Shown piece after piece: positions 26,095-36,653 of a DNA stretch of 64,000 bases; positions within the stretch are counted from its first letter, which is position 1; each line of letters begins with the position of its first letter. The notes beneath the pieces are model-generated. The model made no database searches. It saw only the letters and a list, made by a program, of their open reading frames with translations, and had not been told where the DNA came from. The position numbers and the translations under genes were made by a program. Origin of the DNA: Sediminibacter sp. Hel_I_10 (lineage in GTDB: Bacteria > Bacteroidota > Bacteroidia > Flavobacteriales > Flavobacteriaceae); contig NZ_JHZX01000001.1 in NCBI RefSeq assembly GCF_000688335.1, positions 1,426,001 through 1,490,000 on the forward strand. The letters run 5' to 3'.

Positions 26095-27188
26095 AACCTT
26101 ACTCCTATACCAAATTCAACCCCTTCTGCCTTTGCTCCATGAGATTTAAGCGTTATCGCTCCAAAAAAATCATCTCCAAAATAGCGTTTTAAACCAATAC
26201 GATTGTACACTCGACCTTCAAAATCATAAGGATAATACACATAATACCCCAATTGCGTGATAAAGGATAATTTATTGATAAACAATTCATGCCCCACAAA
26301 AACACCTACGCGTTTCCAATCCTCATCACCACTCACATCCAGTTCTGGGAAGGCTACAGAATAATAATAAATCAGTTCCTTTAAGAAAGTCGCAAAAAAC
26401 ACATCGGTTCCCGCTTGGAGCGCGCTTTTTCGATTAATGCGTTTATCTGCATAAAATGAAAAATTATAAAATGGATATTGCCCCGTATCAATCACGTCGC
26501 TCTCATTAACACCTCCCCTAAACACAAAATTATACTTGATGGGCTCGGTAAATTTTTTGTCTTCGGAAGACGCGATATAATCAGGTTCTTTATCGTAATC
26601 TATCAAGTAATTGGCTCCTACATTAAACACAAAACTATTGGTTGAGCTATTAGGTGCCTTAAAATTAGCATTGCTATAATGTATGATTGAAATGCCGCCA
26701 TGAAGACCAAAGCCCTTATAGATGTTTTCTTTCTTATAATTAAACATGATATACGTGGAACTTAACAAATGGCTACCATAAGCATTATTGATAAAGTTTT
26801 CTTCCTTATCGTAAGGACTTGTGGCGTAAGCGATCCCTTGACCTATTCTGAAATTCAAGTTGCGCTTAAAAAAGTAAAAATTAAAATGGGCGTAAAGACC
26901 ACTGTTTTCGCCAAGATAAGGGTTTTTCATATCCTGATGAATAAATGAAAAGCCCCAATCTGGATAATTAAACCGACTCTCCCAATCTTTAAATCCGTAA
27001 GTTTTCTTGTTATAGCTCAACATAAAACCTGTAGGGTGATCGGTAATCAAATGAGAAATATCTGGATTATGCTCTAAGATGGTGCCGTAGAAATAACTGG
27101 CATCAATGCTGAACAAATTAGGATCCTCTTCTTGAGAAAACGAAGCAAGGCTCAATAAGCCAATGCAAAACGCAACAACATGCTTCAT
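26091..27188 (-). CDS. PagL-like lipid A 3-O-deacylase / acyloxyacyl hydrolase
   Basis: Outer-membrane protein with signal peptide (ending ASFSQ) and many alternating beta strands. The segment IIHYSNANFKAPNSSTNS matches the PagL catalytic region, where the His and Ser are spaced H-x-S-N and form the active site with a downstream Glu. PagL removes the 3-O acyl chain from lipid A. At 366 aa it is longer than proteobacterial PagL (about 170 aa), because of an added barrel region, as seen in flavobacterial proteins annotated as acyloxyacyl hydrolases. Start taken at the ATG, one codon after a TTG. Confidence 0.65.
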   Translation of the reverse strand: MKHVVAFCIGLLSLASFSQEEDPNLFSIDASYFYGTILEHNPDISHLITDHPTGFMLSYNKKTYGFKDWESRFNYPDWGFSFIHQDMKNPYLGENSGLYAHFNFYFFKRNLNFRIGQGIAYATSPYDKEENFINNAYGSHLLSSTYIMFNYKKENIYKGFGLHGGISIIHYSNANFKAPNSSTNSFVFNVGANYLIDYDKEPDYIASSEDKKFTEPIKYNFVFRGGVNESDVIDTGQYPFYNFSFYADKRINRKSALQAGTDVFFATFLKELIYYYSVAFPELDVSGDEDWKRVGVFVGHELFINKLSFITQLGYYVYYPYDFEGRVYNRIGLKRYFGDDFFGAITLKSHGAKAEGVEFGIGVRL

Positions 27189-27222
27189 CAAATGAGTTTA
27201 GACCACAAAAATAGAAGAATAT

Positions 27223-28179
27223 TCAAAATAGCTGCGATGCAACCGATTTAATATTGTCACTTTTACCCATAGAATAATAATGCAATACAGGAATTCCCGC
27301 CTTCTGCAGTTCTTTGGATTGCTCAATACACCACTCTACGCCCACTTCTCTCACCTGTTTGTTGTCCTTACATTTTACTACCGCAATAATTAAATCTTCT
27401 GGCAGATCAACGTGAAAACGGTGCGGTAGCATATTCAATTGTTTTTTAGTGGCAATAGGCTTTAATCCCGGAATAATAGGCACCTCAATACCGGCAGCTC
27501 TGCATTTTTTTACAAATTCAAAATACTTGGCATTGTCAAAAAACATCTGGGTGACAATATACTCTGCACCATTTTTTATTTTTTTCTTCAAAAAATGTAG
27601 GTCGCTTTCTAAATTTGGTGCCTCCATGTGTTTTTCAGGATAAGCTCCAACCCCAATGCAAAAATTAGTTTCACAACAGTTTTGCAACTCTTCATCTAAA
27701 TAAACACCGTGATTCAAGTCATGGATTTGCCCAACCAATTCATTGGCATAGGTATGACCATCTTTTTCTGCTTTAAAATAGGTTTCAGTTTTAACAGCAT
27801 CACCTCTTAATGCCATAACGTTATCAATGCCCAAAAAATCAAGATCAATCAAGAAATTCTCAGTGTCCTCTTTAGAAAAGCCGCCACACAAAATGTGAGG
27901 GATGGCATCTACATCATATTTGTTTTGAATGGCCGCACAAATTCCAACCGTTCCCGGGCGCTTCTTCACCACTTGCTTTTTAAGCAAACCATTATCTAAT
28001 TGTTTATAAACATATTCCTCCCGATGGTAGGTCACATCAATAAAAGGTGGATTAAATTCCATCAAAGGATCAATATTATCAAAAATAGACTGGATATGCT
28101 GGCCTTTTAAAGGCGGTAAAATCTCGAACGAAAATTGCGTCTTTCCGTTTCCGTTTTTTATGTGTTCTGTTACTTTCAT
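27223..28179 (-). CDS. metF: 5,10-methylenetetrahydrofolate reductase
   Basis: FAD-dependent reduction of methylene-THF to methyl-THF, the methyl donor for MetH. The fold signatures are FSFEILPPLKG at the N terminus, MALRGDAVKTE and VTQMFFDNAKYFEFV, and PIIPGLKPIA. Start chosen at the ATG of MKVTEHIKNG, five codons after an alternative GTG. Last gene of the methionine operon. Confidence 0.95.
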   Translation of the reverse strand: MKVTEHIKNGNGKTQFSFEILPPLKGQHIQSIFDNIDPLMEFNPPFIDVTYHREEYVYKQLDNGLLKKQVVKKRPGTVGICAAIQNKYDVDAIPHILCGGFSKEDTENFLIDLDFLGIDNVMALRGDAVKTETYFKAEKDGHTYANELVGQIHDLNHGVYLDEELQNCCETNFCIGVGAYPEKHMEAPNLESDLHFLKKKIKNGAEYIVTQMFFDNAKYFEFVKKCRAAGIEVPIIPGLKPIATKKQLNMLPHRFHVDLPEDLIIAVVKCKDNKQVREVGVEWCIEQSKELQKAGIPVLHYYSMGKSDNIKSVASQLF

Positions 28180-28210
28180 ATAGATGTCCCACACTGGTGG
28201 AAATTATTTT

Positions 28211-28303
28211 TTAGTATCTAATGGCGCTTTCTAAAGCTAGGCCGATAAACTTCTTATAGCAGGGAGCCCTTACGCTATCACCTACAAAGCTCAATAAAGC
28301 CAC
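28211..28303 (-). other. Coding-like 30-codon frame and nested inverted repeats in the metH-metF gap
   Basis: From a GTG the minus strand reads VALLSFVGDSVRAPCYKKFI followed by GLALESAIRY and a stop, an unusually protein-like translation for a gap. The same bases form nested inverted repeats (GCTTT/AAAGC, TAGG/CCTA, ATAGC/GCTAT, AGGG/CCCT). It may be a palindromic repeat, a gene remnant or a structured RNA. I cannot choose between them. Confidence 0.3.
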
Positions 28304-28325
28304 GTGATACTGATTCTTTTTTAAA

Positions 28326-31043
28326 TTAATTGGCCAAATTAGGGCTCAACCATTTCTCGGCCTCTTCATTAGAGACACCTCTTCGTTTTGCGTAATCTTT
28401 TAGTTGGTCTTCGGTGATTTTTCCCAATCCAAAATATTTTGCTTCAGGATGTGCAAAATAACAACCGCTTACGCTTGCGGCTGGCCACATGGCCAAACTT
28501 TCTGTAAGTTTCACACCAATACGCTCTTCTACGTTTAAAAGTTTCCAAATCGTCGTTTTTTCTAAGTGATCTGGACATGCAGGATATCCTGGCGCCGGAC
28601 GAATTCCCTTATAGCTTTCCTTGATTAAATCGGCATTTGACAAGGTTTCATTTTTAGCATAACCCCAATGCTTAGTTCTTACTTGCTTGTGCAAATATTC
28701 AGCAAAAGCTTCTGCTAAACGATCGGCCAAGGCCTTAATCATAATCGAGTTATAGTCATCATGATCGGCCTCAAACTGTTGCGCAAGTTCTTGAGTTCCA
28801 AATCCTGTCGTGACGCAAAAAGCCCCCATGTAATCTTGTAGGTTCTTGTCTTTTGGTGCTATAAAATCGGCTAAGGCCATATTTGGTACATTCTTACGTT
28901 TTTGAAGCTGTTGGCGTAGCGTTAAAAACTTATAAGTCTTTTGATCGGTAACACTAGAATGCGGTGCAACTGTAACTTCAATATCATCGTCATTAACCGT
29001 ATTTGCAGGAAACAGTCCAAAAACAGCTTTTGCCGTCAGTAATTTTTCATCAAAAATACGTTTCAATAAGACTTTCGCATCTTTAAATAAATCTGTTGCT
29101 TGTTCCCCAACAACCTCATCTGTTAAAATATCAGGATATCTTCCATGAAGATCCCAACTTCTAAAGAATGGACTCCAATCAATAAAATCTTCCAAGGTCT
29201 TGAGATCAAAATCTTCAATAACTTGAATCCCTAATGCTGCTGGTTTGACGATTTCCGTAGTGGTCCAATCTATTTTAAATTTAGACTTACGGGCCTCTTC
29301 TATGCTTATGTAATCTTTCTGTTTGCCTCGTTTTAAAAATTGCGCTCTAAACTTATCATAATCTTCCCGTATTTGAGCCTTATAAATCTTATTATCCTTA
29401 TTCAAAAGCTCACCAACTACCGTAACAGCTCTAGAGGCGTCATTAATATGAACCACTGTATGGCTATAATTGGGCGCAATCTTAACCGAAGTATGCGCGC
29501 GTGATGTTGTAGCTCCGCCAATAATCAATGGAATATTGACTTGTTCTCTCTCTAGAGATTTGGAGAGGTAGACCATTTCATCTAAAGACGGTGTGATCAA
29601 TCCACTTAAACCAATAATATCTACATTTTCTCTTATGGCTGTTTCTACTATTTTTTCAGGTGGCACCATGACACCTAAATCAATAATTTCGTAGTTGTTA
29701 CAACCTAGAACTACACTCACAATATTTTTACCAATATCATGTACATCTCCCTTTACAGTAGCCATGAGTATTTTTCCAGAAAATTCTTGCTTACCATCTT
29801 TTTCGGCCTCAATAAAGGGCTGCAAGTAAGCTACCGCTCTCTTCATGACCCTGGCAGATTTTACTACTTGGGGCAAAAACATTTTTCCGCTTCCAAACAA
29901 ATCACCCACAACGTTCATCCCAATCATTAAATTCCCCTCGATGACTTCAATAGGTTTGTTTGCCTGTAACCGTGCCTCTTCAACATCTTCAATAATAAAC
30001 TCATCAATGCCTTTCACTAACGCATGGGTAATTCTTTGTTGTAACGGGTCTTTTCGCCACGCGTTTGCAGAGGCAATGCGCTCTTGATTGCTTTGTGAGG
30101 GATTATTGCTCGTCCCTACAAGAGACTCAGCAAAGTCTAATAATTTTTCAGTAGCATCATCACTTCTATCAAAAAGCACATCTTCAACGTGCTGTAAAAG
30201 ATCTTTTGGTATTTCATCATAAATTTCCAACATGGTTGGGTTTACAATACCCATTGTCATCCCATGTTTGATGGCGTGATATAAAAATGCAGAATTGATT
30301 GCCTCTCTCACCACCGTATTGCCCCTAAACGAAAAGGACACATTGCTTACGCCTCCAGAAACGTTGGCATAAGGTAAGTTCTCACGAATCCATTGTGTTG
30401 CCTTAAAAAAATCGAGTGCATTAAGACGGTGCTCATCCATACCCGTGGCAATAGGAAAGATATTGGGATCGAAAATAATATCTTGTGGTGGAAACTGAAC
30501 ATCATTGACCAAAATATAATAGGAGCGCTTACAAATATCAATACGTCTTTGATAGGTATCGGCTTGTCCAACCTCATCAAAGGCCATTACAATAACCGCT
30601 GCACCATAGCGTTTTACCAATTTTGCCTGACGCTTAAATTCGGTTTCACCTTCTTTTAAACTGATGGAATTTACAACACATTTTCCTTGGGCAACTTGCA
30701 ATCCTGCTTCAATGATTTCCCACTTTGAGCTGTCTATCATTAATGGAATTCTTGCAATATCTGGCTCAGAGGCAATGAGGTTCAAAAATTTGACCATGGC
30801 ATACTTCCCATCCAACATGCCTTCATCCATATTGACATCTAGAATTTGAGCGCCACCTTCTACTTGATCTCTTGCCACCGATAAGGCTTCATCAAATTGC
30901 TCCTCTTTAATAAGTCTCAAAAACTTTCTTGAACCTGTAACATTAGTGCGTTCGCCAACGTTTATAAAATTACTTTCTGGTGTTACCACTAAAGGCTCTA
31001 ATCCAGATAAGATGAGGTATTTTTTACAGTCACTTTCAATCAT
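28326..31043 (-). CDS. metH: Cobalamin-dependent methionine synthase, C-terminal modules
   Basis: The 905-aa second half of a split MetH. In order it has the folate-binding (pterin) domain (from [14 protein letters not shown]), the helical cap and cobalamin-binding domain with [10 protein letters not shown] (the His that ligates cobalt) and [10 protein letters not shown], and the C-terminal reactivation domain with [12 protein letters not shown], which binds SAM for reductive methylation. The homocysteine-binding module is encoded separately by the preceding gene, whose stop overlaps this start by 4 bases. Confidence 0.95.
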   Translation of the reverse strand: MIESDCKKYLILSGLEPLVVTPESNFINVGERTNVTGSRKFLRLIKEEQFDEALSVARDQVEGGAQILDVNMDEGMLDGKYAMVKFLNLIASEPDIARIPLMIDSSKWEIIEAGLQVAQGKCVVNSISLKEGETEFKRQAKLVKRYGAAVIVMAFDEVGQADTYQRRIDICKRSYYILVNDVQFPPQDIIFDPNIFPIATGMDEHRLNALDFFKATQWIRENLPYANVSGGVSNVSFSFRGNTVVREAINSAFLYHAIKHGMTMGIVNPTMLEIYDEIPKDLLQHVEDVLFDRSDDATEKLLDFAESLVGTSNNPSQSNQERIASANAWRKDPLQQRITHALVKGIDEFIIEDVEEARLQANKPIEVIEGNLMIGMNVVGDLFGSGKMFLPQVVKSARVMKRAVAYLQPFIEAEKDGKQEFSGKILMATVKGDVHDIGKNIVSVVLGCNNYEIIDLGVMVPPEKIVETAIRENVDIIGLSGLITPSLDEMVYLSKSLEREQVNIPLIIGGATTSRAHTSVKIAPNYSHTVVHINDASRAVTVVGELLNKDNKIYKAQIREDYDKFRAQFLKRGKQKDYISIEEARKSKFKIDWTTTEIVKPAALGIQVIEDFDLKTLEDFIDWSPFFRSWDLHGRYPDILTDEVVGEQATDLFKDAKVLLKRIFDEKLLTAKAVFGLFPANTVNDDDIEVTVAPHSSVTDQKTYKFLTLRQQLQKRKNVPNMALADFIAPKDKNLQDYMGAFCVTTGFGTQELAQQFEADHDDYNSIMIKALADRLAEAFAEYLHKQVRTKHWGYAKNETLSNADLIKESYKGIRPAPGYPACPDHLEKTTIWKLLNVEERIGVKLTESLAMWPAASVSGCYFAHPEAKYFGLGKITEDQLKDYAKRRGVSNEEAEKWLSPNLAN

Positions 31044-32044
31044 GTTGCGTAAACTTGGGATTGTCTTGGTTTATAGTTTTGTGCCACATTTGCAATGGCC
31101 TTTATGTGCTCTGGAGTGGTACCGCAGCAACCTCCAATGATATTGATCAAACCCTCTTTTAAGTAATTCTCAACGAGAACTTCCATTTCTTTTGCAGATT
31201 GATCGTATTCTCCAAACGCATTTGGCAACCCTGCATTAGGATGGGCAGACGTGTAAAATCCAGTTTCAAAAGCTAGGCGCCTTAAGTAAGGCTGCAATTG
31301 CTCTGCTCCTAAAGCACAGTTAAAACCAACGCTCAACAAAGGAATATGTGAAATTGAGGCTAAAAAGGCCTCAACGGTTTGACCAGACAAGGTGCGGCCT
31401 GACGCATCGGTTATGGTACCAGAAACCATGATTGGGACATCGATGTTACGCTGCTCTTTCACTTCTTCGATTGCAAAAAGAGCGGCTTTAGCGTTAAGCG
31501 TATCAAAAATAGTCTCTACAAGCAACACGTCAACACCACCGTCAATAAGTGCTTCAACTTGTAATTTATAAGCTTGGCGTAATTCTTCAAAGGTAATGGC
31601 ACGGTATTCTGGACGATTCACATCTGGAGACATGCTGGCCGTCTTGTTAGTGGGACCTATACTGCCTGCTACAAATCTCGGCTTGTCGGGATTTGCTTTT
31701 GTAAATTGATCTGCAACCTGCTTTGCAATTTTAGCCGATTCAAAATTAAGCTCATAAACCAAATCTTCCATGTTATAATCTGCCATAGCAATGGTGGTCC
31801 CAGAAAAGGTATTGGTCTCTACAATATCTGCTCCAGCCTCAAAATATTTACGATGCACATCTGCAATAGCCTGCGGCTGAGTTAAAGACAATAAGTCATT
31901 ATTGCCTTTTAAAGAGGTAGGATACTCCTTAAAGCGGTCTCCTCTAAAATCTTCTTCAGAAAAATTATAGCGCTGCAACATGGTACCCATGGCGCCATCG
32001 AGCACTAAAATTCGTTTCTGTATTTCTTCTATAATATTGGCCAT
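31040..32044 (-). CDS. Methionine synthase, homocysteine-binding module (split MetH)
   Basis: A 334-aa homocysteine S-methyltransferase barrel corresponding to the first module of MetH. It starts with the family-typical [18 protein letters not shown]. The zinc ligands are present: Cys243 in [10 protein letters not shown] and Cys306-Cys307 in [10 protein letters not shown]. It must work with the following gene product, which carries the folate, cobalamin and reactivation modules. The overlap of the two genes and their order suggest stoichiometric production. Confidence 0.93.
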   Translation of the reverse strand: MANIIEEIQKRILVLDGAMGTMLQRYNFSEEDFRGDRFKEYPTSLKGNNDLLSLTQPQAIADVHRKYFEAGADIVETNTFSGTTIAMADYNMEDLVYELNFESAKIAKQVADQFTKANPDKPRFVAGSIGPTNKTASMSPDVNRPEYRAITFEELRQAYKLQVEALIDGGVDVLLVETIFDTLNAKAALFAIEEVKEQRNIDVPIMVSGTITDASGRTLSGQTVEAFLASISHIPLLSVGFNCALGAEQLQPYLRRLAFETGFYTSAHPNAGLPNAFGEYDQSAKEMEVLVENYLKEGLINIIGGCCGTTPEHIKAIANVAQNYKPRQSQVYAT

Positions 32045-33207
32045 TAGTGTAGTGCCTGTTTTAAATCTTTGATTATGTCGTTGACGTTTTCCAATCCAAC
32101 AGAAATTCTAACCATCCCATCAGAAATCCCCGTTTCCATACGTTCTGATTCTAATAACTTACTGTGGGTTGTAGAAGCAGGATGCGTTACAATGGTTCTT
32201 GTATCTCCCAAATTTGCAGATAAGGAGCATAGTTTGATACTGTCTAAAAATTTTCTTCCAGCATCTATACCGCCTTTAACTTCAAAAGCCACAATGTTAC
32301 CACCCAGTTTCATTTGTTTTTTAGCCATCTCATATTGTGGGTGCGACTTTAAAAACGGGTATTTCACGAAGTTAACGCTGTCATGCTGTTCTAAAAACTC
32401 AGCGACCTTCAAGGCATTTTCACAATGTCTATCTACTCTCACAGATAAGGTTTCTAAACTTTTGGACAATACCCATGCATTAAATGGCGACATGGCAGGC
32501 CCTGTAATTCTGGAAAACAGATAAATCTGTCGAATCAAATCGGCTTTACCAACCGTAACGCCACCTAGCACTCTACCTTGGCCATCCATTAATTTTGTAG
32601 CGGAATGAATTACCAAATCAGCTCCAAATTTAATAGGATTTTGAAGATAGGGCGTAGCAAAACAATTATCAACTATAAAGAGCAAATTATGTTTTTTAGC
32701 AATTTTACCCAACAACTCCAGATCCAAAATATCTACGGCGGGATTTGTTGGTGACTCTGCATATAAAATTTTGGTGTTAGGCTGAATTAAACTCTCAATT
32801 TTATCAACTTGATTGACCTTAAAATAACTTGTTTCAATATTCCATTTCGGAAAATAATTAGCAAACAATCCGTGTGTAGAACCAAATACAGAATTACAAG
32901 ACACTACATGATCTCCAGCATTTAACAGCGCTGCAAATGTGGAGAAAATTGCAGACATTCCTGTGGCAAAAGCGTACCCCTCTTCTGCACCTTCCATAGT
33001 CACAATTTTTTGTATAAATTCTGATGTATTGGGATTGGAATATCTACCGTATAGATTTCGTTCTTTTTCTTCTGCAAATGAGGCGCGCATATCTTCAGCA
33101 TCCTCAAAAACGAAACTAGACGTGAGGTACAACGGTACAGAATGCTCCAAATAAGGAGATCGTTCCATTTGTTGTCTTATCGCGTCTGTTTCAAAATGAT
33201 GACTCAT
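32044..33207 (-). CDS. metZ: Trans-sulfuration family PLP enzyme, probable O-acyl-homoserine sulfhydrylase
   Basis: A 387-aa Cys/Met metabolism PLP enzyme with the lysine motif IHSATKLMDGQGRVLGG and the start LPLYLTSSF-like HSVPLYLTSSFVFEDAED. The length, the RYSNPNT segment and the LGDTRTIVTHPASTTHSKL segment fit O-succinylhomoserine sulfhydrylase (MetZ) and cystathionine gamma-synthase. The operon has also a MetY-type enzyme and a MetX-type acyltransferase, so two sulfhydrylases may be used or one may make cystathionine; the reaction is not decided by sequence. It overlaps the metH N-terminal gene by one base. Confidence 0.8.
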   Translation of the reverse strand: MSHHFETDAIRQQMERSPYLEHSVPLYLTSSFVFEDAEDMRASFAEEKERNLYGRYSNPNTSEFIQKIVTMEGAEEGYAFATGMSAIFSTFAALLNAGDHVVSCNSVFGSTHGLFANYFPKWNIETSYFKVNQVDKIESLIQPNTKILYAESPTNPAVDILDLELLGKIAKKHNLLFIVDNCFATPYLQNPIKFGADLVIHSATKLMDGQGRVLGGVTVGKADLIRQIYLFSRITGPAMSPFNAWVLSKSLETLSVRVDRHCENALKVAEFLEQHDSVNFVKYPFLKSHPQYEMAKKQMKLGGNIVAFEVKGGIDAGRKFLDSIKLCSLSANLGDTRTIVTHPASTTHSKLLESERMETGISDGMVRISVGLENVNDIIKDLKQALH

Positions 33208-33222
33208 AGTTTGGTTTTATAA

Positions 33223-34287
33223 TTAGCAACATATTTTAACAATATCAGACAATAACCCCCTTGCAGTGACCTGGTTTCCTGCGCCAGCACCTTGAATGAC
33301 TATTGGATGCGCACCATAAGACTCTGTAAAGATCTCAAAAATAGCATCAGAGCCCTTCAATTGACCAATGGATGATGTTTTTGCTTCGGAAATCAACTTG
33401 ACCTCAAGTTCCTTAGTCTCTGTGTTTAACTCTCCAACATACCTTAGCACGGTATCTTTTGACTGCTCATCTTTAAGATTTTGGAAATACCCATCCAATT
33501 CACGAACTCTACTTTGAAACTGTACTGCTGTGGTTTTTCCATTGAGTTGTTTTGGAATTAAGGATTGTATTTTGACATCTTCAAAATTGGATTGAAATTC
33601 TAACTCTCTAGCTAAAATAAGCAGTTTTCGAGCCACATCCTTTCCTGATAAATCCTCTCTAGCATCTGGCTCGGTCAATCCTAAATCTGAGGCCTTATTT
33701 AAAATGGAAGAAAACGCATCCTCTTCCGAAGAAAATGCATTGAAAATATAACTTAACGATCCAGAAAACACACCACGAATCTTATGTATTTTTTCTCCAG
33801 AAGCATATAAACTTTGAATGGTTTCGATTACAGGTAAACCTGCACCAACATTGGTTTCATACAAATATGTTTTTTGATACTTTTTTAAAGCAGACCGTAA
33901 TGCCTGATATTCTTCTAGCGGTAAGGTATTTGCCATTTTATTGGCAGAAACCAAGTGAAAGCCGTTTTCGATTAAGGGAATATAATTCTCAACAAATTGA
34001 GCGCTTGCCGTAGCATCAACTGCAATTAGGTTCTTGAAATTTTTCTCTTTAACGTAGCGAATAACATCTTCTATCTTAAAAGGAACCGAAAATTGTTCAA
34101 AGTTACTTTGCCAATTTGAATCGACCCCATTCTCAGAGGTAAAGACAAGCTTAGAATTTGCAATGACGGGAAGGTGCAATTCGATATCTTTATATTGTTT
34201 CAATCGTTCTTTGGCAGCGTTAATTTGATTAATAAGCGTGCTGCCGACGTTACCAATTCCGAATAGAACTATATGTATGGTCTTCAC
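33223..34287 (-). CDS. hom: Homoserine dehydrogenase (monofunctional)
   Basis: Reduces aspartate semialdehyde to homoserine. The N terminus is an NAD(P)-binding fold (IVLFGIGNVGSTL), and the catalytic region includes TNVGAGLPVIET, GVFSGSLSYIFN and EPDAREDLSGKDVARKLLILAR. It matches the dehydrogenase half of ThrA and carries no aspartokinase or ACT domain. The start is GTG and lies inside metX (38-base overlap), which suggests coupling. Placement under the SAM-I riboswitch dedicates this copy to methionine synthesis. Confidence 0.92.
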   Translation of the reverse strand: MKTIHIVLFGIGNVGSTLINQINAAKERLKQYKDIELHLPVIANSKLVFTSENGVDSNWQSNFEQFSVPFKIEDVIRYVKEKNFKNLIAVDATASAQFVENYIPLIENGFHLVSANKMANTLPLEEYQALRSALKKYQKTYLYETNVGAGLPVIETIQSLYASGEKIHKIRGVFSGSLSYIFNAFSSEEDAFSSILNKASDLGLTEPDAREDLSGKDVARKLLILARELEFQSNFEDVKIQSLIPKQLNGKTTAVQFQSRVRELDGYFQNLKDEQSKDTVLRYVGELNTETKELEVKLISEAKTSSIGQLKGSDAIFEIFTESYGAHPIVIQGAGAGNQVTARGLLSDIVKICC

Positions 34288-35272
34288 TTCTCGTGTCGGT
34301 TTTTAGGGTATTGAAAATGGGTTTTAAAAAGGCTGATAATTGGTTGAACTCTATTAAAAAGGCATCATGACCATGAACTGATTTGATTTCGGAAATAGAG
34401 ACATTGTCCTTTTCTGATTTTAGCTCTACATAAGCATTCCAATTTTCTTCTGGTTTAAAGAAAACATCCGAATTTATAGTGACAAAGTGAATATGGGATG
34501 AAATGTTTGAGGCCACTTCTAAAAAGCTACCTCTATTTCTAGTAATATCAATAGTTCTTAAAATCTGGTTCATGAACTTATAGGCAGCAAGCTGAAAACG
34601 ATGCTCGAGTACTTGACCATGATGACTTAACCAACTTTCTACGTTGAAAAGCCCCGTTTCTCTTTCGGTTCTTTGAAATTTCTGTTTAAAAGATTCTGGT
34701 GTGCGATACAAGGTCATGGCATGAAGTCTGGCATCATATAATGGCTTTTGAGAATGATTTAATATTGCATCTTGGATATGACAATTGGCAATGACCCAGT
34801 CTGTAGACTTCCAATCGGTTGCTACGGGAATCAAATGTTCAATAAGATTTGGACGTAAAGCTGCCAACTCCCAAGCAATTCCGCCACCAACAGAACCTCC
34901 AATGGCTGCAAATAGGGATTTAATATTGAGATAATCCATCCCAAAAGCGAAAATTTCAGCAATGTCAATTGCGGAAAATGCCTTATAATTTTCAATCAGT
35001 CTTGAAGCATCATCTTCATAGCCGTTGCCAGGAATATTAAATGCCAAAACCGTATAATGCTCTGTATCGATGCATTTGTCGTTTCCTATTAAATCTTTCC
35101 ACCAGCCCTCATTTCCGCAGATATTAGAATTTCCGGTCAAGGCATGAATCACAAGTACAATCGGTGCCGTATGTAGCGGTTTTCCGAAGATTTCATAAGA
35201 TAAATGTATGGGCGTTTCAAAACCAGTTTTGGTCTTAAAATTTTTAATGGTAATATATTCTAATTGCTTCAT
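34250..35272 (-). CDS. metX: Homoserine O-acetyltransferase (MetX-like alpha/beta hydrolase)
   Basis: Activates homoserine for sulfhydrylation. Alpha/beta-hydrolase fold with the nucleophile Ser in AAIGGSVGGGIAWE, the acidic residue in NSDVFF and the His in SVHGHDAFL. HALTGNSN near the N terminus forms the oxyanion region. At 340 aa it is a little shorter than canonical MetX (about 370). Specificity for acetyl- or succinyl-CoA is not decided here. It follows metY, and its 3' end overlaps the homoserine dehydrogenase gene. Confidence 0.9.
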   Translation of the reverse strand: MKQLEYITIKNFKTKTGFETPIHLSYEIFGKPLHTAPIVLVIHALTGNSNICGNEGWWKDLIGNDKCIDTEHYTVLAFNIPGNGYEDDASRLIENYKAFSAIDIAEIFAFGMDYLNIKSLFAAIGGSVGGGIAWELAALRPNLIEHLIPVATDWKSTDWVIANCHIQDAILNHSQKPLYDARLHAMTLYRTPESFKQKFQRTERETGLFNVESWLSHHGQVLEHRFQLAAYKFMNQILRTIDITRNRGSFLEVASNISSHIHFVTINSDVFFKPEENWNAYVELKSEKDNVSISEIKSVHGHDAFLIEFNQLSAFLKPIFNTLKTDTRSEDHTYSSIRNW

Positions 35273-35357
35273 GGTTCGTTTGCATTTTGAAGTAAAGTCA
35301 CAGCACTCACTGATAAAAATGAGCGCCGTGACAACTTCTCGCTATTAATCGAGAGAT

Positions 35358-36653
35358 CTATGATACTAGGGCTTTGCTATCTATGGTGGCAAAAGCCTCT
35401 TTTAAATCGTGTTTAAGATCCTCAATATTTTCTATGCCTACGGAAAGTCTTATTAAATCCTTGGTCACGCCGGTGCTCTCTTGCGCCTCATCGCTCAACT
35501 GTTGATGGGTGGTACTTGCTGGGTGTATGATCAATGATTTTGTATCACCAATATTGGCTAAAAGGGAAAACACTTTGGTACTATCTACCAACTTCTTAGC
35601 AGACTCATACCCGCCTTTAACACCAAAAGTGACGATACCACTTTGACCTTTTGGCAAGTACTTATCTGCCAACTTCTTGTATTTACTGCTTTCTAATCCT
35701 GGATAATTGACCCAAGTCACTTCTTTTTGATCTTGTAGCCATGTCGCCAATTCTAGTGCATTTTCGCTATGTTTTTTGATACGTACCTCTAAGGTCTCTA
35801 AACCTTGAATGATTTGAAAGGCGTTAAACGGACTCAAGGCACTGCCATAATCCCGTAGCCCTTCGATACGCACTTTTGCAATAAATGCTGCAGCTTCTAG
35901 AGCTTCGCTATATACAAGCCCATGGTATCCTGGTGAAGGCTCTGTAAACTCTGGGAATTTACCATTGGTCCAATCAAAGGTGCCTGCATCAATAATAACT
36001 CCCCCAAGCGAGGTTCCGTTTCCATTAATGTATTTGGTTAAAGAATGGATGACGATGTTGGCCCCATACTCGATAGGGTTCAATAACGATGGTGTTGCCA
36101 CTGTATTATCTACAATTAAGGGCACTTTATGTGCTTTGGCTTCTTTAGCAATTCCCTCAATATCCAAAACGTCTAATTTTGGATTTCCAAGAGATTCTAT
36201 AAAAATAGCTCTCGTGTTTTCTTGAGCTGCCTTAGCAAAATTTGCAGGATCAGAAGGATCGACAAATGTTGTGGTGACCCCATGTCTTGGCAGTGTTACA
36301 CTCAACAAGTTATAGGTACCACCATACAAACTATTAGAAGCCACGATGTGGTCTCCAGCTCGTAATAAGGTCAATAAGGTTGTGGCAATTGCCGATGCAC
36401 CAGAGGCGGTAACTACCGCTGCCAAACCACCTTCTAAGGCAGTGAGTCTTTGCTCTAATACGTCATTTGTTGGGTTGTTGAGACGGGTGTAGATGAATCC
36501 CGGAACCGATAGATTAAATCGTCCTGCGGCATCATCAGAATCATCGAAAACGTATGCTGTAGATTGATAAATAGGAACGGCCCTTGTTCCTCCATTTTGA
36601 CTAACGTCATGACCTGCGTGCAACGCTTTGGTTGCAAATTTTTGTGTACTCAT
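35358..36653 (-). CDS. metY: O-acetylhomoserine aminocarboxypropyltransferase (sulfhydrylase)
   Basis: Joins O-acetylhomoserine and sulfide to homocysteine. PLP enzyme of 431 aa, the length typical of MetY, with the lysine in IHSLTKYINGNGTSLGG, the start TKALHAGHD, and LLANIGDTKSLIIHPASTTHQQL. First gene after the SAM-I riboswitch, so it should be repressed when SAM is plentiful. Confidence 0.93.
   Translation of the reverse strand: MSTQKFATKALHAGHDVSQNGGTRAVPIYQSTAYVFDDSDDAAGRFNLSVPGFIYTRLNNPTNDVLEQRLTALEGGLAAVVTASGASAIATTLLTLLRAGDHIVASNSLYGGTYNLLSVTLPRHGVTTTFVDPSDPANFAKAAQENTRAIFIESLGNPKLDVLDIEGIAKEAKAHKVPLIVDNTVATPSLLNPIEYGANIVIHSLTKYINGNGTSLGGVIIDAGTFDWTNGKFPEFTEPSPGYHGLVYSEALEAAAFIAKVRIEGLRDYGSALSPFNAFQIIQGLETLEVRIKKHSENALELATWLQDQKEVTWVNYPGLESSKYKKLADKYLPKGQSGIVTFGVKGGYESAKKLVDSTKVFSLLANIGDTKSLIIHPASTTHQQLSDEAQESTGVTKDLIRLSVGIENIEDLKHDLKEAFATIDSKALVS

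Noticed and set aside
28180-28325. Search for a cobalamin riboswitch near metH
   Set aside because: No B12-box-like core was visible; the operon is already headed by a SAM-I element.
29739-31140. Several open plus-strand frames opposite metH
   Set aside because: They are antisense shadows of a well conserved gene and have no recognisable domains.
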